Origin: Fuerstiella sp.
GTDB taxonomy: Bacteria; Planctomycetota; Planctomycetia; Planctomycetales; Planctomycetaceae
NCBI GenBank assembly: GCA_022447185.1
Contig: JAKVAY010000039.1
Coordinates: 1 to 64,000 of the forward strand
DNA: 64,000 bases
Direction: 5' to 3'
Positions 18,348 to 27,924 of this stretch are shown piece by piece. The notes below the pieces were generated by a model. The model made no database searches. It was not told the DNA's origin and saw nothing but the letters and a program-made list of their open reading frames with translations. The first letter of the stretch is position 1. The number at the start of each line of letters is the position of its first letter. A program made the translations under genes and the position numbers.

Positions 18348-20909
18348 ATGCAGCCGAATGCCATTCGAATACGCGGAGCGCGAACTCACAATCTCAAGAG
18401 CATCGATGTGGATATTCCACTTCGTCAGATAACGGTGATCACGGGGTTGAGCGGTTCAGGGAAGAGCTCTTTAGCGTATGACACGATGTTTGCCGAAGGT
18501 CAGCGACGGTATCTGGAAAGTGTATCCATTCAGTCACACCAGATGATACGGGCCATGAAACGTCCAGACGTGGATGAAGTGAGTGGTATGCCTCCGACAG
18601 TCAGTGTCGATCAGCGGGTCAGTCTGGTTCCTGCTCGCAGCACAGTTGCCATCACTTCCGAAATCTACGACTACCTGCGGCTTCTGTATGCGCGATGTGG
18701 TGTGGTTCACTGCACAATCTGTCATCAACCAGTGCAGTGTCATACGATCGATGAGATTGTGCGTCAGGTGTTGTGTTATCCGGACCGAAGCCGATTTATG
18801 CTGCTGGCACCCCTGGTCCGTAATCGTCAAGGCAGTCATCATCTGATTCTTGAACGAGCCGCGCGGCACGGACTTGTCCGTGTTCGTGTCGATGGTGAAT
18901 TACTCGATTTGTCCGATGTGATCGAACTGAATGCATCGCACAAGCACAGCATCGATGCCGTGGTGGATCGTCTGATCCTGAAGGACGGTGTGAAATCGCG
19001 TCTGTATGAGTCAGTCTCACTGGCGATACGCGAAAGTGGTGGCGCCTGTATTGTCAGTGTTGAGGAGGACGGAAGGTGGCATGATCACTACTTTAACACT
19101 CGTCATAATTGTTCCCAATGTGCACTGGGGTTTCCTGAACCGGACCCAGGTATCTTCAGTTTTAACACCGGGCGATGGGCGTGTTCCCGATGTGAAGGGC
19201 TGGGAGTGGAAGGAGTTGCAGACGATTCCAGCAATATTACAGTGTTCCGCAAAAAAACATGTGCCGCGTGCGGTGGAAGCCGACTGCAGAAGCTCCCGTC
19301 CGGTGTCCGTTTTGGTCACATGAGTCTTTCGGAACTGACTTCGCTGTCTGTAGTCGATGCTCAGAGTGTAATTCGGCAATGGTATTCTTCGCTGATGTTA
19401 TCGGATAATTCAGCATTCGGCGAATTTACGATCCGACCGGAATCAACTCGTGCGGCACTTCGAATCCTTCCGGATCTTTTACAACGTCTTTCAGCTCTGT
19501 CACGGGCAGAACTTGGCTATCTGACGTTAAATCGAGAGACGCGGTCCCTTTCGGGGGGAGAATATCAGCGTTGCCGTCTTGCGGGTTGTCTGGGAACCGA
19601 TGTTTACGGGGCCTGTTATCTGCTGGATGAGCCAACAAGTGGTCTTCATCCACAGGACACTCAGCAGTTGCTAAGTGTTCTGTTCGAGTTGCGTGATTCA
19701 GGTGCAACACTGGTTCTGGTCGAACACGATCCGGAAGTGATCCGTGCAGCGGATTATTTGGTTGAAATTGGTCCCGGTGCAGGGACCGACGGTGGTGAAC
19801 TGTTGTATTCCGGTGCCCCCGCTGTACTCTCTGCCGCCACGCCGACAGGGCATATGCTGAATGATCGATTCGATCGAAAATCGTATGAGAGAACGGCTCT
19901 CCGCGGTGCATCAGCAGATGAACTGAAAGTTCGGGGAGCACGCATTCACAATCTGCAGAATTTGACAGTCTCCGTTCCACTGAAACGTTTTGTATGTGTC
20001 ACCGGAGTCAGCGGTTCCGGTAAGAGCAGTCTTATTAAGGAGACGCTTTTTCCGGTAGTTCATGCCTCCTGTGAAGCGGGCTCGCATGTGAAGACCGCGC
20101 TGGCAGATGTCGAATGCCGGGATGTTGAGGGGCTTGAAAACGTGGCTCGTGTCCTGTTCGTCGACAGTCGCCCGGTGAGTCGCAATCGTCGGAGTTGTTT
20201 GGCGACTCACAGCGGTGTCTGGAACGATGTGCGCAAACTGTTTGCCCGTACACGAGAAGCACGGGCCCGTGGGGTGACTGCGGGACAGTTCAGTTTCAAC
20301 GCCGGAAGTGGCCGCTGTTCGGTGTGCAAAGGGACCGGTGTGCAGGAGATCCGAATGCATCTGCTCCCGGACGCAGAAGTTCCATGTTCGGAATGTCATG
20401 GTCGGCGGTTCGACAGTGAAATACTCCGTGTTCAGTTTGCCGGACGCACGGTCGATGACGTGCTGAACCTGCGTGTTGACGAAGCGCTGCATTTCTTCTG
20501 TGAATTCAGTTCGACGGTCCGACGACTCCTTCCTTTTCAACAGGTAGGGTTGGGTTATCTGACTTTGGGTCAGCCGGCTTCCACCTACTCGGGTGGAGAA
20601 GCGCAGCGTGTTCGGCTGGCGGTGGAACTGCTTGAGTCAGTCGTGCACAAAACACTGTACATTCTGGACGAACCGACTCGAGGTCTGCACGAAGCTGATG
20701 TGGAACGCTTGCTGAATATCCTGCAGGGGCTTGTAGATCGTGGTCATTCTGTGATTGTGATCGAGCACAATACCCGGATAATACGGTCCGCGGACTGGGT
20801 TATTGACATAGGCCCAGGGGCAGCCTCTGAAGGAGGCACCGTTATTGCGGAAGGAACACCGGAATCGCTGCAAAGCGATCCGGACAGCGTGACCGGAAAA
20901 TGGCTGTGA
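18348..20909 (+). CDS. UvrA-family excinuclease ATPase, compact form
   Basis: An 853-residue UvrA homologue with two ABC ATPase halves. The first has the Walker A GLSGSGKSS, signature SLSGGEYQRCRLAG and Walker B YLLDEPTSGLHP. The second has GVSGSGKSS, TYSGGEAQRVRLAV and YILDEPTRGLHE. Zinc-binding cysteine pairs are present (CTICHQP, CSQC, CSRC, CAAC, CSVCKGTG, CSEC). The segment equivalent to the UvrB-binding domain is present, from HTIDEIVRQVL to VDRLILKDG. The stretch between GLGVEG and TCAACGG is very short, so the insertion domain of normal UvrA (about 940 residues) is essentially missing. It is probably a UvrA paralogue acting in DNA damage recognition, and not necessarily the main uvrA. 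Confidence 0.85.
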   Translation: MQPNAIRIRGARTHNLKSIDVDIPLRQITVITGLSGSGKSSLAYDTMFAEGQRRYLESVSIQSHQMIRAMKRPDVDEVSGMPPTVSVDQRVSLVPARSTVAITSEIYDYLRLLYARCGVVHCTICHQPVQCHTIDEIVRQVLCYPDRSRFMLLAPLVRNRQGSHHLILERAARHGLVRVRVDGELLDLSDVIELNASHKHSIDAVVDRLILKDGVKSRLYESVSLAIRESGGACIVSVEEDGRWHDHYFNTRHNCSQCALGFPEPDPGIFSFNTGRWACSRCEGLGVEGVADDSSNITVFRKKTCAACGGSRLQKLPSGVRFGHMSLSELTSLSVVDAQSVIRQWYSSLMLSDNSAFGEFTIRPESTRAALRILPDLLQRLSALSRAELGYLTLNRETRSLSGGEYQRCRLAGCLGTDVYGACYLLDEPTSGLHPQDTQQLLSVLFELRDSGATLVLVEHDPEVIRAADYLVEIGPGAGTDGGELLYSGAPAVLSAATPTGHMLNDRFDRKSYERTALRGASADELKVRGARIHNLQNLTVSVPLKRFVCVTGVSGSGKSSLIKETLFPVVHASCEAGSHVKTALADVECRDVEGLENVARVLFVDSRPVSRNRRSCLATHSGVWNDVRKLFARTREARARGVTAGQFSFNAGSGRCSVCKGTGVQEIRMHLLPDAEVPCSECHGRRFDSEILRVQFAGRTVDDVLNLRVDEALHFFCEFSSTVRRLLPFQQVGLGYLTLGQPASTYSGGEAQRVRLAVELLESVVHKTLYILDEPTRGLHEADVERLLNILQGLVDRGHSVIVIEHNTRIIRSADWVIDIGPGAASEGGTVIAEGTPESLQSDPDSVTGKWL

Positions 20910-21030
20910 TTCGTTTCAGAGTCGCTCGAATGCTGTTTTTCAGCTCCTTTGTGAGCATTGCGAGACATTGGTTGTGGAATAAACGCCACGTCGGGATCCG
21001 TAAGATTAAGCATTGACCGTTCCTGCTGAG

Positions 21031-21696
21031 CTACAACTCAAACTCTTTGGATAGATGGCAATCGATCACAATGTCTTTCCTGAGAGTTGGGTGAATAAAT
21101 TCTAGGCGAGCGGCGTGGAGCATGATGCGGGATCCCAGTTTGTCAATTGCTCCGTATCGCACATCACCTGCGACCGGGTGTCCCATATGGGCAAGCTGGA
21201 CTCGAATCTGGTGGCTGCGTCCGGTCAGCGGATGAATCTCGACCAATGTAGATTTACGGACGGTCTTGATAACGCGATACCGCAGGCGGCATTCCCGGGC
21301 ACCTTTTGTGGCGGCCGGGACAACGGAGACGTGATTTCTCTGTTTATCTTTTAGCAGCCAGTCGACTCGCTCTCCATTTTCGGATTTTACGTCGCCTTCC
21401 ACCCGTGCAATATAGGTTTTGCGCACAATTCCACGACGGAACTGATCAGACAATCGTGACGCGGCTTTACTTGTCCGAGCGAACAACAGTGTTCCTGAGA
21501 CCGGTCGATCCAGTCGATGTACAACCCCCAGGAATACGTTTCCTGGTTTAGCGTATTTTTGCCTGAGATATTCCTTCGCGAGATCAGCGGCACTCATATC
21601 GCCCGTGTCATCGCCCATCGTCAGTAAACCGGCGGGCTTGGCAATTGCGAGACAGTGATTGTCTTCCAGCAGGACTGCAGGCATGTCATTGTTCAT
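21031..21696 (-). CDS. RluA-family RNA pseudouridine synthase
   Basis: A 221-residue protein. The ATG at 21696 overlaps the truD stop as ATGA; the longer frame from 21786 lies within truD. Family motifs: LLEDNHCLAIAKPAGLLT at the N-terminus, GVVHRLDRPVSGTLLFA containing the catalytic aspartate of the HRLDxxTSG motif, and IHPLTGRSHQIRVQLAHMGHPV with RYG and HAARLEF near the end. It converts uridine to pseudouridine in rRNA or tRNA. There is no S4 domain, as in the RluC/TruC-like short forms, so the target is unclear. Coupling with truD makes a pseudouridylation operon. Confidence 0.92.
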   Translation of the reverse strand: MNNDMPAVLLEDNHCLAIAKPAGLLTMGDDTGDMSAADLAKEYLRQKYAKPGNVFLGVVHRLDRPVSGTLLFARTSKAASRLSDQFRRGIVRKTYIARVEGDVKSENGERVDWLLKDKQRNHVSVVPAATKGARECRLRYRVIKTVRKSTLVEIHPLTGRSHQIRVQLAHMGHPVAGDVRYGAIDKLGSRIMLHAARLEFIHPTLRKDIVIDCHLSKEFEL

Positions 21697-22859
21697 GGTT
21701 GATCGGACTGTTGAGATTCGCTTAGACCCCGAATCAGCATTGTCGCATAGCAGCCCGGAGGCAGTTGAAAATCCAGACAGACGCATTGATATCCCGGATA
21801 CAGGTCATCGGGTTGGATGTGAGCTGACGGACTGGCTGGTGAGACCCAGCATTGGCGAATGCCTTTGGAAAAAAAACGGTCTCTTGGATAAGCCACTTTC
21901 ATCTGATCAGGTCGAAGACCATAGTGGGCGCTCGCCGCGTCGGCCCTGATTATTTCTTTTTCGCTGACCAGGCGACTTCGCGCGGAGATCAGCGGAATCG
22001 TCGTGTCAACGTCTGAAATCATTTCGGAAGTAAGATTGCCAAACGGCAACTGAGCGTCAGCGATTGTGGTGGTCGCCAGACTGATCGGCAACTGCTGAAT
22101 CATGTGACCAAGCATGCGGTTCCAGACAGCGCTTTGGAATGCCGACAGATAGAAGCCACGCAGATACGGTCGAATCAGTGCAAAGGCTTTCCGAAAGTTG
22201 TCAGGGTGATCGACGAGGTAGGTGACAATGCTTCTTCGGTGAGATCGATTGAGTTGCTGTTTGCACGCCTTCCAGTTTCCCCATTGATCCCGCAGAATCT
22301 GTTTTTGTGTCTTGTCAGCGGAACGATCGTGACGATTTGGATCGGCCAGTGCCAGCCAGGTCGCGCGTTCGTAGTCCTTTCGACACCATGCGACCGCAAT
22401 ATAGTCACCGGAAGTTCCCAGTGAGCCGAATCGCTGCTCATCGAAATAGTTAGGAACGATAAACCCGGTTGGGTCAGTGACACGCCGAACTGTTTCCGAC
22501 GCATGCTCTGAAGTGACACGGCGTATCGTGATCTGAAACCGGTTACTCAGGAGATTTGCAGCTGTCAGCTCCGAATCTGTTTGTCCCTGATACTCCACAC
22601 AAAAATGTTCCTTTTGCAGATCGGCGGGTGGTCCGTTTCGAATTGTTATCGACTGTTGTGTAACGGCATGTCGGTCCTTCAGTCCGGCGTGAGCAATTCG
22701 GTTGAGGGGCAGATTCCAGACGCGACTGATCTGCTGAATAGCTTCCAGTGTGCCGATATTTGTCTTGTTGAGATGGTAGAGGGCCCAAGGCCCGCCGGTT
22801 GGGCGCACATTCAGTTTTTCGGTTACGACAAAATCGTCAGGTCGGCACTTCAGCTTCAT
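21693..22859 (-). CDS. truD: tRNA pseudouridine synthase D
   Basis: A 388-residue protein matching TruD. It has DDFVVTEKL near the N-terminus, HAGLKDRHAVTQQ with the catalytic aspartate, NRFQITIRR, and the TRUD-specific GFIVPNYFDEQRFG. A long insertion domain lies between about residues 160 and 300 and contains LRGFYLSAFQSAVWN. TruD makes pseudouridine 13 in tRNA. The stop codon overlaps the start of the RluA-type gene, so both are co-translated. The length is slightly above the E. coli enzyme (349). Confidence 0.92.
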   Translation of the reverse strand: MKLKCRPDDFVVTEKLNVRPTGGPWALYHLNKTNIGTLEAIQQISRVWNLPLNRIAHAGLKDRHAVTQQSITIRNGPPADLQKEHFCVEYQGQTDSELTAANLLSNRFQITIRRVTSEHASETVRRVTDPTGFIVPNYFDEQRFGSLGTSGDYIAVAWCRKDYERATWLALADPNRHDRSADKTQKQILRDQWGNWKACKQQLNRSHRRSIVTYLVDHPDNFRKAFALIRPYLRGFYLSAFQSAVWNRMLGHMIQQLPISLATTTIADAQLPFGNLTSEMISDVDTTIPLISARSRLVSEKEIIRADAASAHYGLRPDQMKVAYPRDRFFSKGIRQCWVSPASPSAHIQPDDLYPGYQCVCLDFQLPPGCYATMLIRGLSESQQSDQP

Positions 22860-23013
22860 CTCTGCTCAACAATAATCCTGAATCACTGCGATTCCGCTTT
22901 ATCATGTGCGGATACAGAAGGAAGGTGATTCATGCGTCTGATTCAGATCAGAGCATAAGGAGCGTTAGCTCTGTGAGCCAGACGAATTGCTGAGTAACGG
23001 AAGTCAACACGAT

Positions 23014-23529
23014 CTAATCAACCAGTTCCGGTGATTCGAAGACTGCATCGGGCCCGATTCCGATACTCTTCAATTCCACAAGGATGCGTTTCTCAGCTGA
23101 AGCACGCGATGTACTTCGCTTTTGAATCCGAACACGGATTCCGTTACTGTCGCCGTCGGCGTGCTGAGCGACCTGAGTGAGTCTTGGCAGGTCGATCGAA
23201 TGCCACGGAGCAGCTTTGTCGCCCGGAACATGCATTAGATAATCGTGTTCGTCAATCAGAATGACCAGCGTGTTTTCTTCCACAGCCGCGCGTTCCGATT
23301 CCGTCAATCCGCCACTTTTGGCGCGTTGGTCGGATTTGACCACAGTATCTTCTGATTCCGCTGAAGCCGCCAGTTCACTGCGATCCGTTGAAGTGGATTC
23401 TGCCGGAGAACCACCGTCACCTGTTCCGGCACCTGGTCCCTGTATGAACAGTAGAGCCAAAACGGCTGCGATGATGACCACACCTCCCGATGCTGCGCGA
23501 GTCAGTGTGCCTGGTCTCCGTGAATTCAC
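23014..23529 (-). CDS. Small membrane-anchored protein, ExbD/TolR-like periplasmic domain (tentative)
   Basis: About 171 residues with one N-terminal membrane helix (GGVVIIAAVLALLFIQG), a Gly/Ser/Glu-rich linker and a compact C-terminal domain. That domain (LVILIDEHDYLMHVPGDKA, then IRVRIQKRSTSRASAEKRILVELKSIGIG) resembles the ExbD/TolR periplasmic beta-alpha fold in outline, but the membrane aspartate is missing. The start is ambiguous. AAGGAGG lies immediately before an ATG at 23535, too close for normal spacing, and 6 nt before the GTG at 23529, which is ideal; a GTG at 23550 also opens the frame. It lies just after the GyrB/ParE gene, with a gap of about 90 bases. Function is unknown. Confidence 0.6.
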   Translation of the reverse strand: MNSRRPGTLTRAASGGVVIIAAVLALLFIQGPGAGTGDGGSPAESTSTDRSELAASAESEDTVVKSDQRAKSGGLTESERAAVEENTLVILIDEHDYLMHVPGDKAAPWHSIDLPRLTQVAQHADGDSNGIRVRIQKRSTSRASAEKRILVELKSIGIGPDAVFESPELVD

Positions 23530-23621
23530 GTCCATCCTCCTTTTTTCCACAGTCTGCCTGATTCAGTATCTGACGTTGTTATCGAGCCCAAACAATGGAT
23601 GGATGAAACCCATCTGTGAAA

Positions 23622-25544
23622 CTAGAGGTCAATGTCGTCGGCGAAACAGGCTTCGTCCATAATGATCCTGTAGCGTTCGGCTGCATCACGTCCAAGCAGC
23701 TGGTGAAAAGTCGCGTCAGCTTCCAGCTGACTTTCGATGTCCACTCGCAGCAGGACGCGGGCATCGGGGTTCAGAGTGGTTTCTTTCAGTTGAGAGGCGT
23801 TCATTTCCCCTAATCCCTTGAAACGCAGGACTGTGGCTGTGCGACTGGCAGGCAGACCGGCCAGTACCTCTTCTTTTTCGGAGTCTGTTTGAGCGTAATA
23901 TTTGTCCTTGCCTACTTCGATACGAAACAGTGGTGGCTGGGCAATGAACAGGCGTCCCTGGCGAATCATTTCCGGCATGTGTCGAAAGAAAAACGTCAAC
24001 AGTAACGTTGAGATATGGTAGCCATCACTGTCCGCATCCATCAGTAGAATGACACGTCCGTACCTCAGACGGCGAATATCGAAGGACTGTCCGATACCGG
24101 CACCGAGGGTTTCCACAATATCGCTGATCTCCTGGTTTTTCAGAATCTTGCCGAGTCCCAGCGATTCGGTATTCAGAATCTTTCCTCGCAACGGCAGCAC
24201 TGCCTGAGTTTTTGAATTGCGGCCCATGACTGCGGTGCCTCCGGCTGAGTCACCTTCCACGATGAACAGTTCCGAGTTGTCGGCGTTCTTCGACTGGCAA
24301 TCGACAAGTTTCCCTGGCAGCGTACTTCTTCGGGTCGAGGCGGATTTTCGTTTTACTTCACTGACCGCATCACGACTGGCCTGACGAGCGCGAGCAGACA
24401 GGACAATGCGGCCCAGAATTGCGTCTGCAACCGAGGAATTATTGTTGAACCAGTTTTCCAGGGCCGGCCGAATTACTGCATCAACGGTTGAGACGAGTTC
24501 CGGATTGTTCAGTCTCTCTTTGGTCTGACCCTGAAACATCGGGTCACTGACAAATACCGACAGAATGACTACCAATCCCTCACGAATATCGTCGGCTGTC
24601 AGTGTGACTCCTCTTGGTTTGAAATTGTGGACATCAATATAGTTGCGAACTGCTTTGACGAGTCCGGCGCGCATTCCGTTTTCGTGGGTGCCTCCGCCAT
24701 GTGTGCGAATGCCATTCACGTAGCTGCGCAGATGTTCGTCAGTGGACTCAGTCCATTTTAAAACGATTTCAATACGCGTTGCCTCGTCTTCGCGTTCAAC
24801 CGCAAACAGTGGCTCATGAACCGTCTTTCGCTTGCCGTCTTCAATCAGGCGACGAATGTAGGAAGAAATCCCGTCCGGGTGTGAGAATTCATGGGTTTCG
24901 TTCCGTTGCTCGTCCCTGAATACAATTTTCATTCCTCCGTGGATATAAGAAATGTCCTCGAGGTGCTGGCGAATCGTGTCCGCATTGAACTGGATTCGTC
25001 GGAAAATGGACTCGTCCGGCCGAAAAAAAATAACCGTACCCTTCCCGCGGAATTTGCGCACCTTTCGAACGTTTGCCCGTGGTACGCCCTTTCGATATTC
25101 TTGGACATATTCGTGTCCGTTGCGGTAAACCGTCGCTTTCATTTCCGAGGATAATGCATTCACCACCGAAGAGCCCACACCATGAAGTCCGCCGCTTCGG
25201 GCATAATTCTTATTGCTGAATTTTCCACCTGCATGCAGCGTGGTCAGGATGACTTCCAGTGTCGACTTTTTCATCCTGGGATGCCTGTCAACCGGAATTC
25301 CTCGACCGTCATCCTGAACCGTACAGCTGCAGCCGTCTCTGTGCAGTGTTACCGTGATCCTGGTACATTCCCTGGCCAGGAACTCATCGACAGAGTTGTC
25401 GACAACTTCCCATAAAAGGTGGTGCAGGCCACGGGAATCGACGCCGCCAATGTACATGGAGGGCCGTTTGCGAACCGGTTCCAGGCCTTCAAGTACCTCG
25501 ATGTCTTTTCCGGTATAAGCTGTGGGAGCCGTTGCTGTGCTCAT
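23622..25544 (-). CDS. Type IIA DNA topoisomerase subunit B (GyrB/ParE family)
   Basis: A 640-residue protein with the full B-subunit layout. There is a GHKL ATPase (LEGLEPVRKRPSMYIGG, WEVVDNSVDEFLA, DDGRGIPVD, GGLHGVGSSVVNAL), a transducer domain (SYVNGIRTHGGGTHENG, FQGQTKERLNNPE), then TOPRIM (FIVEGDSAGGTA, LPLRGKILN, MDADSDGYH) and a C-terminal tail. The metal triad D-x-D-x-D-G is intact although the usual DADVDGAH is changed to DADSDGYH. It lacks the long insertion of proteobacterial GyrB. Whether it pairs with GyrA or ParC cannot be told, because no A-subunit gene is in the window. Confidence 0.93.
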   Translation of the reverse strand: MSTATAPTAYTGKDIEVLEGLEPVRKRPSMYIGGVDSRGLHHLLWEVVDNSVDEFLARECTRITVTLHRDGCSCTVQDDGRGIPVDRHPRMKKSTLEVILTTLHAGGKFSNKNYARSGGLHGVGSSVVNALSSEMKATVYRNGHEYVQEYRKGVPRANVRKVRKFRGKGTVIFFRPDESIFRRIQFNADTIRQHLEDISYIHGGMKIVFRDEQRNETHEFSHPDGISSYIRRLIEDGKRKTVHEPLFAVEREDEATRIEIVLKWTESTDEHLRSYVNGIRTHGGGTHENGMRAGLVKAVRNYIDVHNFKPRGVTLTADDIREGLVVILSVFVSDPMFQGQTKERLNNPELVSTVDAVIRPALENWFNNNSSVADAILGRIVLSARARQASRDAVSEVKRKSASTRRSTLPGKLVDCQSKNADNSELFIVEGDSAGGTAVMGRNSKTQAVLPLRGKILNTESLGLGKILKNQEISDIVETLGAGIGQSFDIRRLRYGRVILLMDADSDGYHISTLLLTFFFRHMPEMIRQGRLFIAQPPLFRIEVGKDKYYAQTDSEKEEVLAGLPASRTATVLRFKGLGEMNASQLKETTLNPDARVLLRVDIESQLEADATFHQLLGRDAAERYRIIMDEACFADDIDL

Positions 25545-25617
25545 GGATTGCTGTGGGTTACTGCGGTGTGAAAATCTCTTAATGGCGACGGAATCGTCTC
25601 AGATCGGGCAGGGCGTC

Positions 25618-26808
25618 TCAACCCCTTGTACCACCCGAAATGATCTGCGTTGCTGCTTCGAGTTCTCCCGCGATTCGACCAGCGAGATTTTGCGACTGTG
25701 GGTCATCTTCACCAGGCATCACAGGCCACGTATAGGTTTCCACCTCAAGGTGAGGTGAATACGGGAGCTCGGCGATTCGTGAAACTGCCTGTTCAAGCTC
25801 CTTTCGTGTTGTGTTCAACGGGCCCAGGGTTTCCGCGAACACCGGCACATGGAAATGCACTCGCCAGGATTCTGCCTTCAGGAACTGATCTGGTGGTGAG
25901 CAGTTGACATCATCGACGGTCAGATCCAGGCGAGTTTGAATACTGCCGTCTGAAAATTTTGCATAAGTCTGGTGCAGATAGCGAGGTTCTACATATTGAA
26001 GGAGCGCCTGGCGTCCTGCGTCGTTTTCCAGTGGGTGCTGAACTTCCACTGCATTTGTGATGTGCAGCTTGTTGATTCGAATCGAGTGTGATTCCAGCAG
26101 GTCGATACTATGCGTCAGGTCCTCGAATTCAACGGCCTGGTGACAGACGTCCAGACACAAGCCGACGTATTCCTCAACCACATCGAGTCGGTCCGCCGAT
26201 TTTGCTTTATCACGGAGTTGTGCGAACCACGGAATGACATCGTTTGGTATTGATGAAAGGTGGCACATGGGTTCGGGTTCGATGGCAAGTCGAATCAGTC
26301 GTCCGGTGGACTCGTACAGAGCCGCCAGTTGTCCGGCTGCTTCCAGGACATTGTTGAAACACGCATCCGCAAATCCCGCCCGTGTTGGGTTCATCCTTCC
26401 GCCCAGGGGAACTGTTGACAGACTTCCCTCTGCTGACTTTGGCAATAGTTCGGCGAGCAACTGAGCACATTCCAGTGTGTATCGGAGTCGGTCCGGAGTC
26501 GACCAGTCGGGCAGGTACACGTTTTCTTTGACACGGCTGGAATGAAAGTTTCCGAATGGAAAAGTGTTGAGTGTGTAGCAGCCCAGATCGTGTTGCCACA
26601 GGACCTGTCCGATTTGTTCCAGCTTCGATCGTGAATCAAGTAATTCGGTGACGACGCTTCGCGGCAGCCATAACCCGGCTGCGAGAGGTCGGTTGAATGT
26701 CTGAGCGGCAACAGCTGTACAGGTGCTGATGCCGTCAATAACTTCGGCTGCGGACTGTCCTGGATGGACATTGGTGCAGTAACTCAACGGAAGATTTGAG
26801 ATCGCCAT
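25618..26808 (-). CDS. eboE: EboE-like metabolite traffic protein
   Basis: A 396-residue TIM-barrel protein of the xylose-isomerase-like type. The N-terminal LPLSYCTNVHPGQSAAEV and the later CYTLNTFPFGNFH and KENVYLPDWSTPDRL match EboE. In other bacteria the ebo cluster (eboA to eboF) helps move a pigment or polyprenyl-linked precursor across the membrane. Metal or acid ligands typical of the barrel are present (IEPEPMCHL, LCLDVCHQAVEFE, KLHITNA). No other ebo gene lies within the window, so this one is isolated. It sits between the GyrB/ParE gene and arsC on the same strand. Confidence 0.8.
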   Translation of the reverse strand: MAISNLPLSYCTNVHPGQSAAEVIDGISTCTAVAAQTFNRPLAAGLWLPRSVVTELLDSRSKLEQIGQVLWQHDLGCYTLNTFPFGNFHSSRVKENVYLPDWSTPDRLRYTLECAQLLAELLPKSAEGSLSTVPLGGRMNPTRAGFADACFNNVLEAAGQLAALYESTGRLIRLAIEPEPMCHLSSIPNDVIPWFAQLRDKAKSADRLDVVEEYVGLCLDVCHQAVEFEDLTHSIDLLESHSIRINKLHITNAVEVQHPLENDAGRQALLQYVEPRYLHQTYAKFSDGSIQTRLDLTVDDVNCSPPDQFLKAESWRVHFHVPVFAETLGPLNTTRKELEQAVSRIAELPYSPHLEVETYTWPVMPGEDDPQSQNLAGRIAGELEAATQIISGGTRG

Positions 26809-26879
26809 GATGTGGTCGCTGGCTTTGGACTCACGAGAACAACTTGGGTTGACTGAGGCTGTTATACTGGAGTCGGTTG

Positions 26880-27323
26880 CTAAGATGAAGCTTCCGTGGA
26901 TCCAAACGCGGCGTCGAGTTTGCAGCGAATTTCATCGCGGACACGGACAAATTCAGACATGATCTCGTCTTCTGTGCCAGTTGCACGGGCTGGGTCATCG
27001 AATGGCCAGTGCCAGTGTTCTACGACCGCCGGAAATGTCGGGCAACTTTCGGTTGCCGATGAACAGACACCGATGATCAAGTCTGGCGGATCGCCGGACT
27101 CGGGCAGAAAGTCTGCAATGTCTTTGCTCAGAGATCGTGAGATGTCGATTCCAATTTGCCGCATCACAGTAATAGCTTTCGGATGAACGTAGCCGGCAGG
27201 GTTTGTGCCGGCGGAAAGTGATTCAAAATGGTGCCCGTAATGTTTGTCCAGGAGGCCCTCGGCCATCTGGCTGCGACATGAATTTCCTGTGCACAGAAAC
27301 AGAATTCGTTTCCGGTTACTCAT
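26880..27323 (-). CDS. arsC: Arsenate reductase, low-molecular-weight phosphatase fold
   Basis: A 147-residue protein. The ATG at 27323 follows GAGGAA; the longer frame adds 44 residues with no homology. The P-loop FLCTGNSCRSQMAEG is the C-x5-R phosphatase motif of LMWP-type arsenate reductases. Later features are GTNPAGYVHPKAI, IGVCSSATESCP with the resolving cysteines, and HWPFDDPARATG. It reduces arsenate to arsenite using a thioredoxin-type relay through three cysteines. No arsenite exporter or ArsR regulator is adjacent, so it could also be a housekeeping phosphatase. Confidence 0.88.
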   Translation of the reverse strand: MSNRKRILFLCTGNSCRSQMAEGLLDKHYGHHFESLSAGTNPAGYVHPKAITVMRQIGIDISRSLSKDIADFLPESGDPPDLIIGVCSSATESCPTFPAVVEHWHWPFDDPARATGTEDEIMSEFVRVRDEIRCKLDAAFGSTEASS

Positions 27324-27924
27324 GGTTTCCTCACTGGTCGGCAGAATCTTGTTGACTAACAGAGGCCTGACAAAATCAGTGCTGACTAACGAAAGCGTCT
27401 GGTCGATCCCCGACGTATATTCAATGGTTGGAATATTGGAAGGTGCAATCCTCACGGACTGCAGGGTGAGTCGGCATTGTACGATTGCATCGTGAGCATC
27501 ATGTCAGATTGAGACTCAAATGTTGGGGGACACTCACTTATTGCTGTATAAACGATTTGAGGCATTCGGATGGCGGACCCGCTGAAACGATCAAAGCCAC
27601 CGAGGACGTGTTTGATAATGTTAGCGTTGAATCTTGGAAGTGTATCGAAACATTGTGACAGGTCGTTTCTCAACGATAGGCCGGATTCCTGGTTGTCAGG
27701 TGACACAACGACCTGTTTTGATCATATCGACTTATTGGCAGATTCGCGGCCTGTTATGGGCACTCTTTCGAACTCAGTAAGTCTGAATGTACGCCGTCGG
27801 AGCCCCATGGTTTGCGAATTCGTATCCCGAGAATCTGCTCAGGCTGATTGTGTCGCGATTCATTCGGCAGATCGAGTGTCACAGTTGCAGTCGCCCCGCA
27901 AGGCTATAACACTGTAGGTCAGTC
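27324..27924. other. Divergent intergenic region
   Basis: About 600 bases between arsC (minus) and the secreted multidomain gene (plus). Only short overlapping frames occur and none has a convincing start. Promoters for both genes should lie here. A short hairpin-prone ACGAT-TGC-ATCGT stretch was seen near 27480, too short to interpret. Confidence 0.4.

Noticed and set aside
19426..19980. A 184-codon minus-strand frame
   Set aside because: It is antisense to the ATPase signature and Walker B region of the UvrA homologue and has no independent support.
24040..24060. DADSDGYH in the topoisomerase, considered as a broken TOPRIM motif
   Set aside because: The essential D-x-D-x-D-G acidic triad is intact; only non-catalytic positions differ from DADVDGAH.
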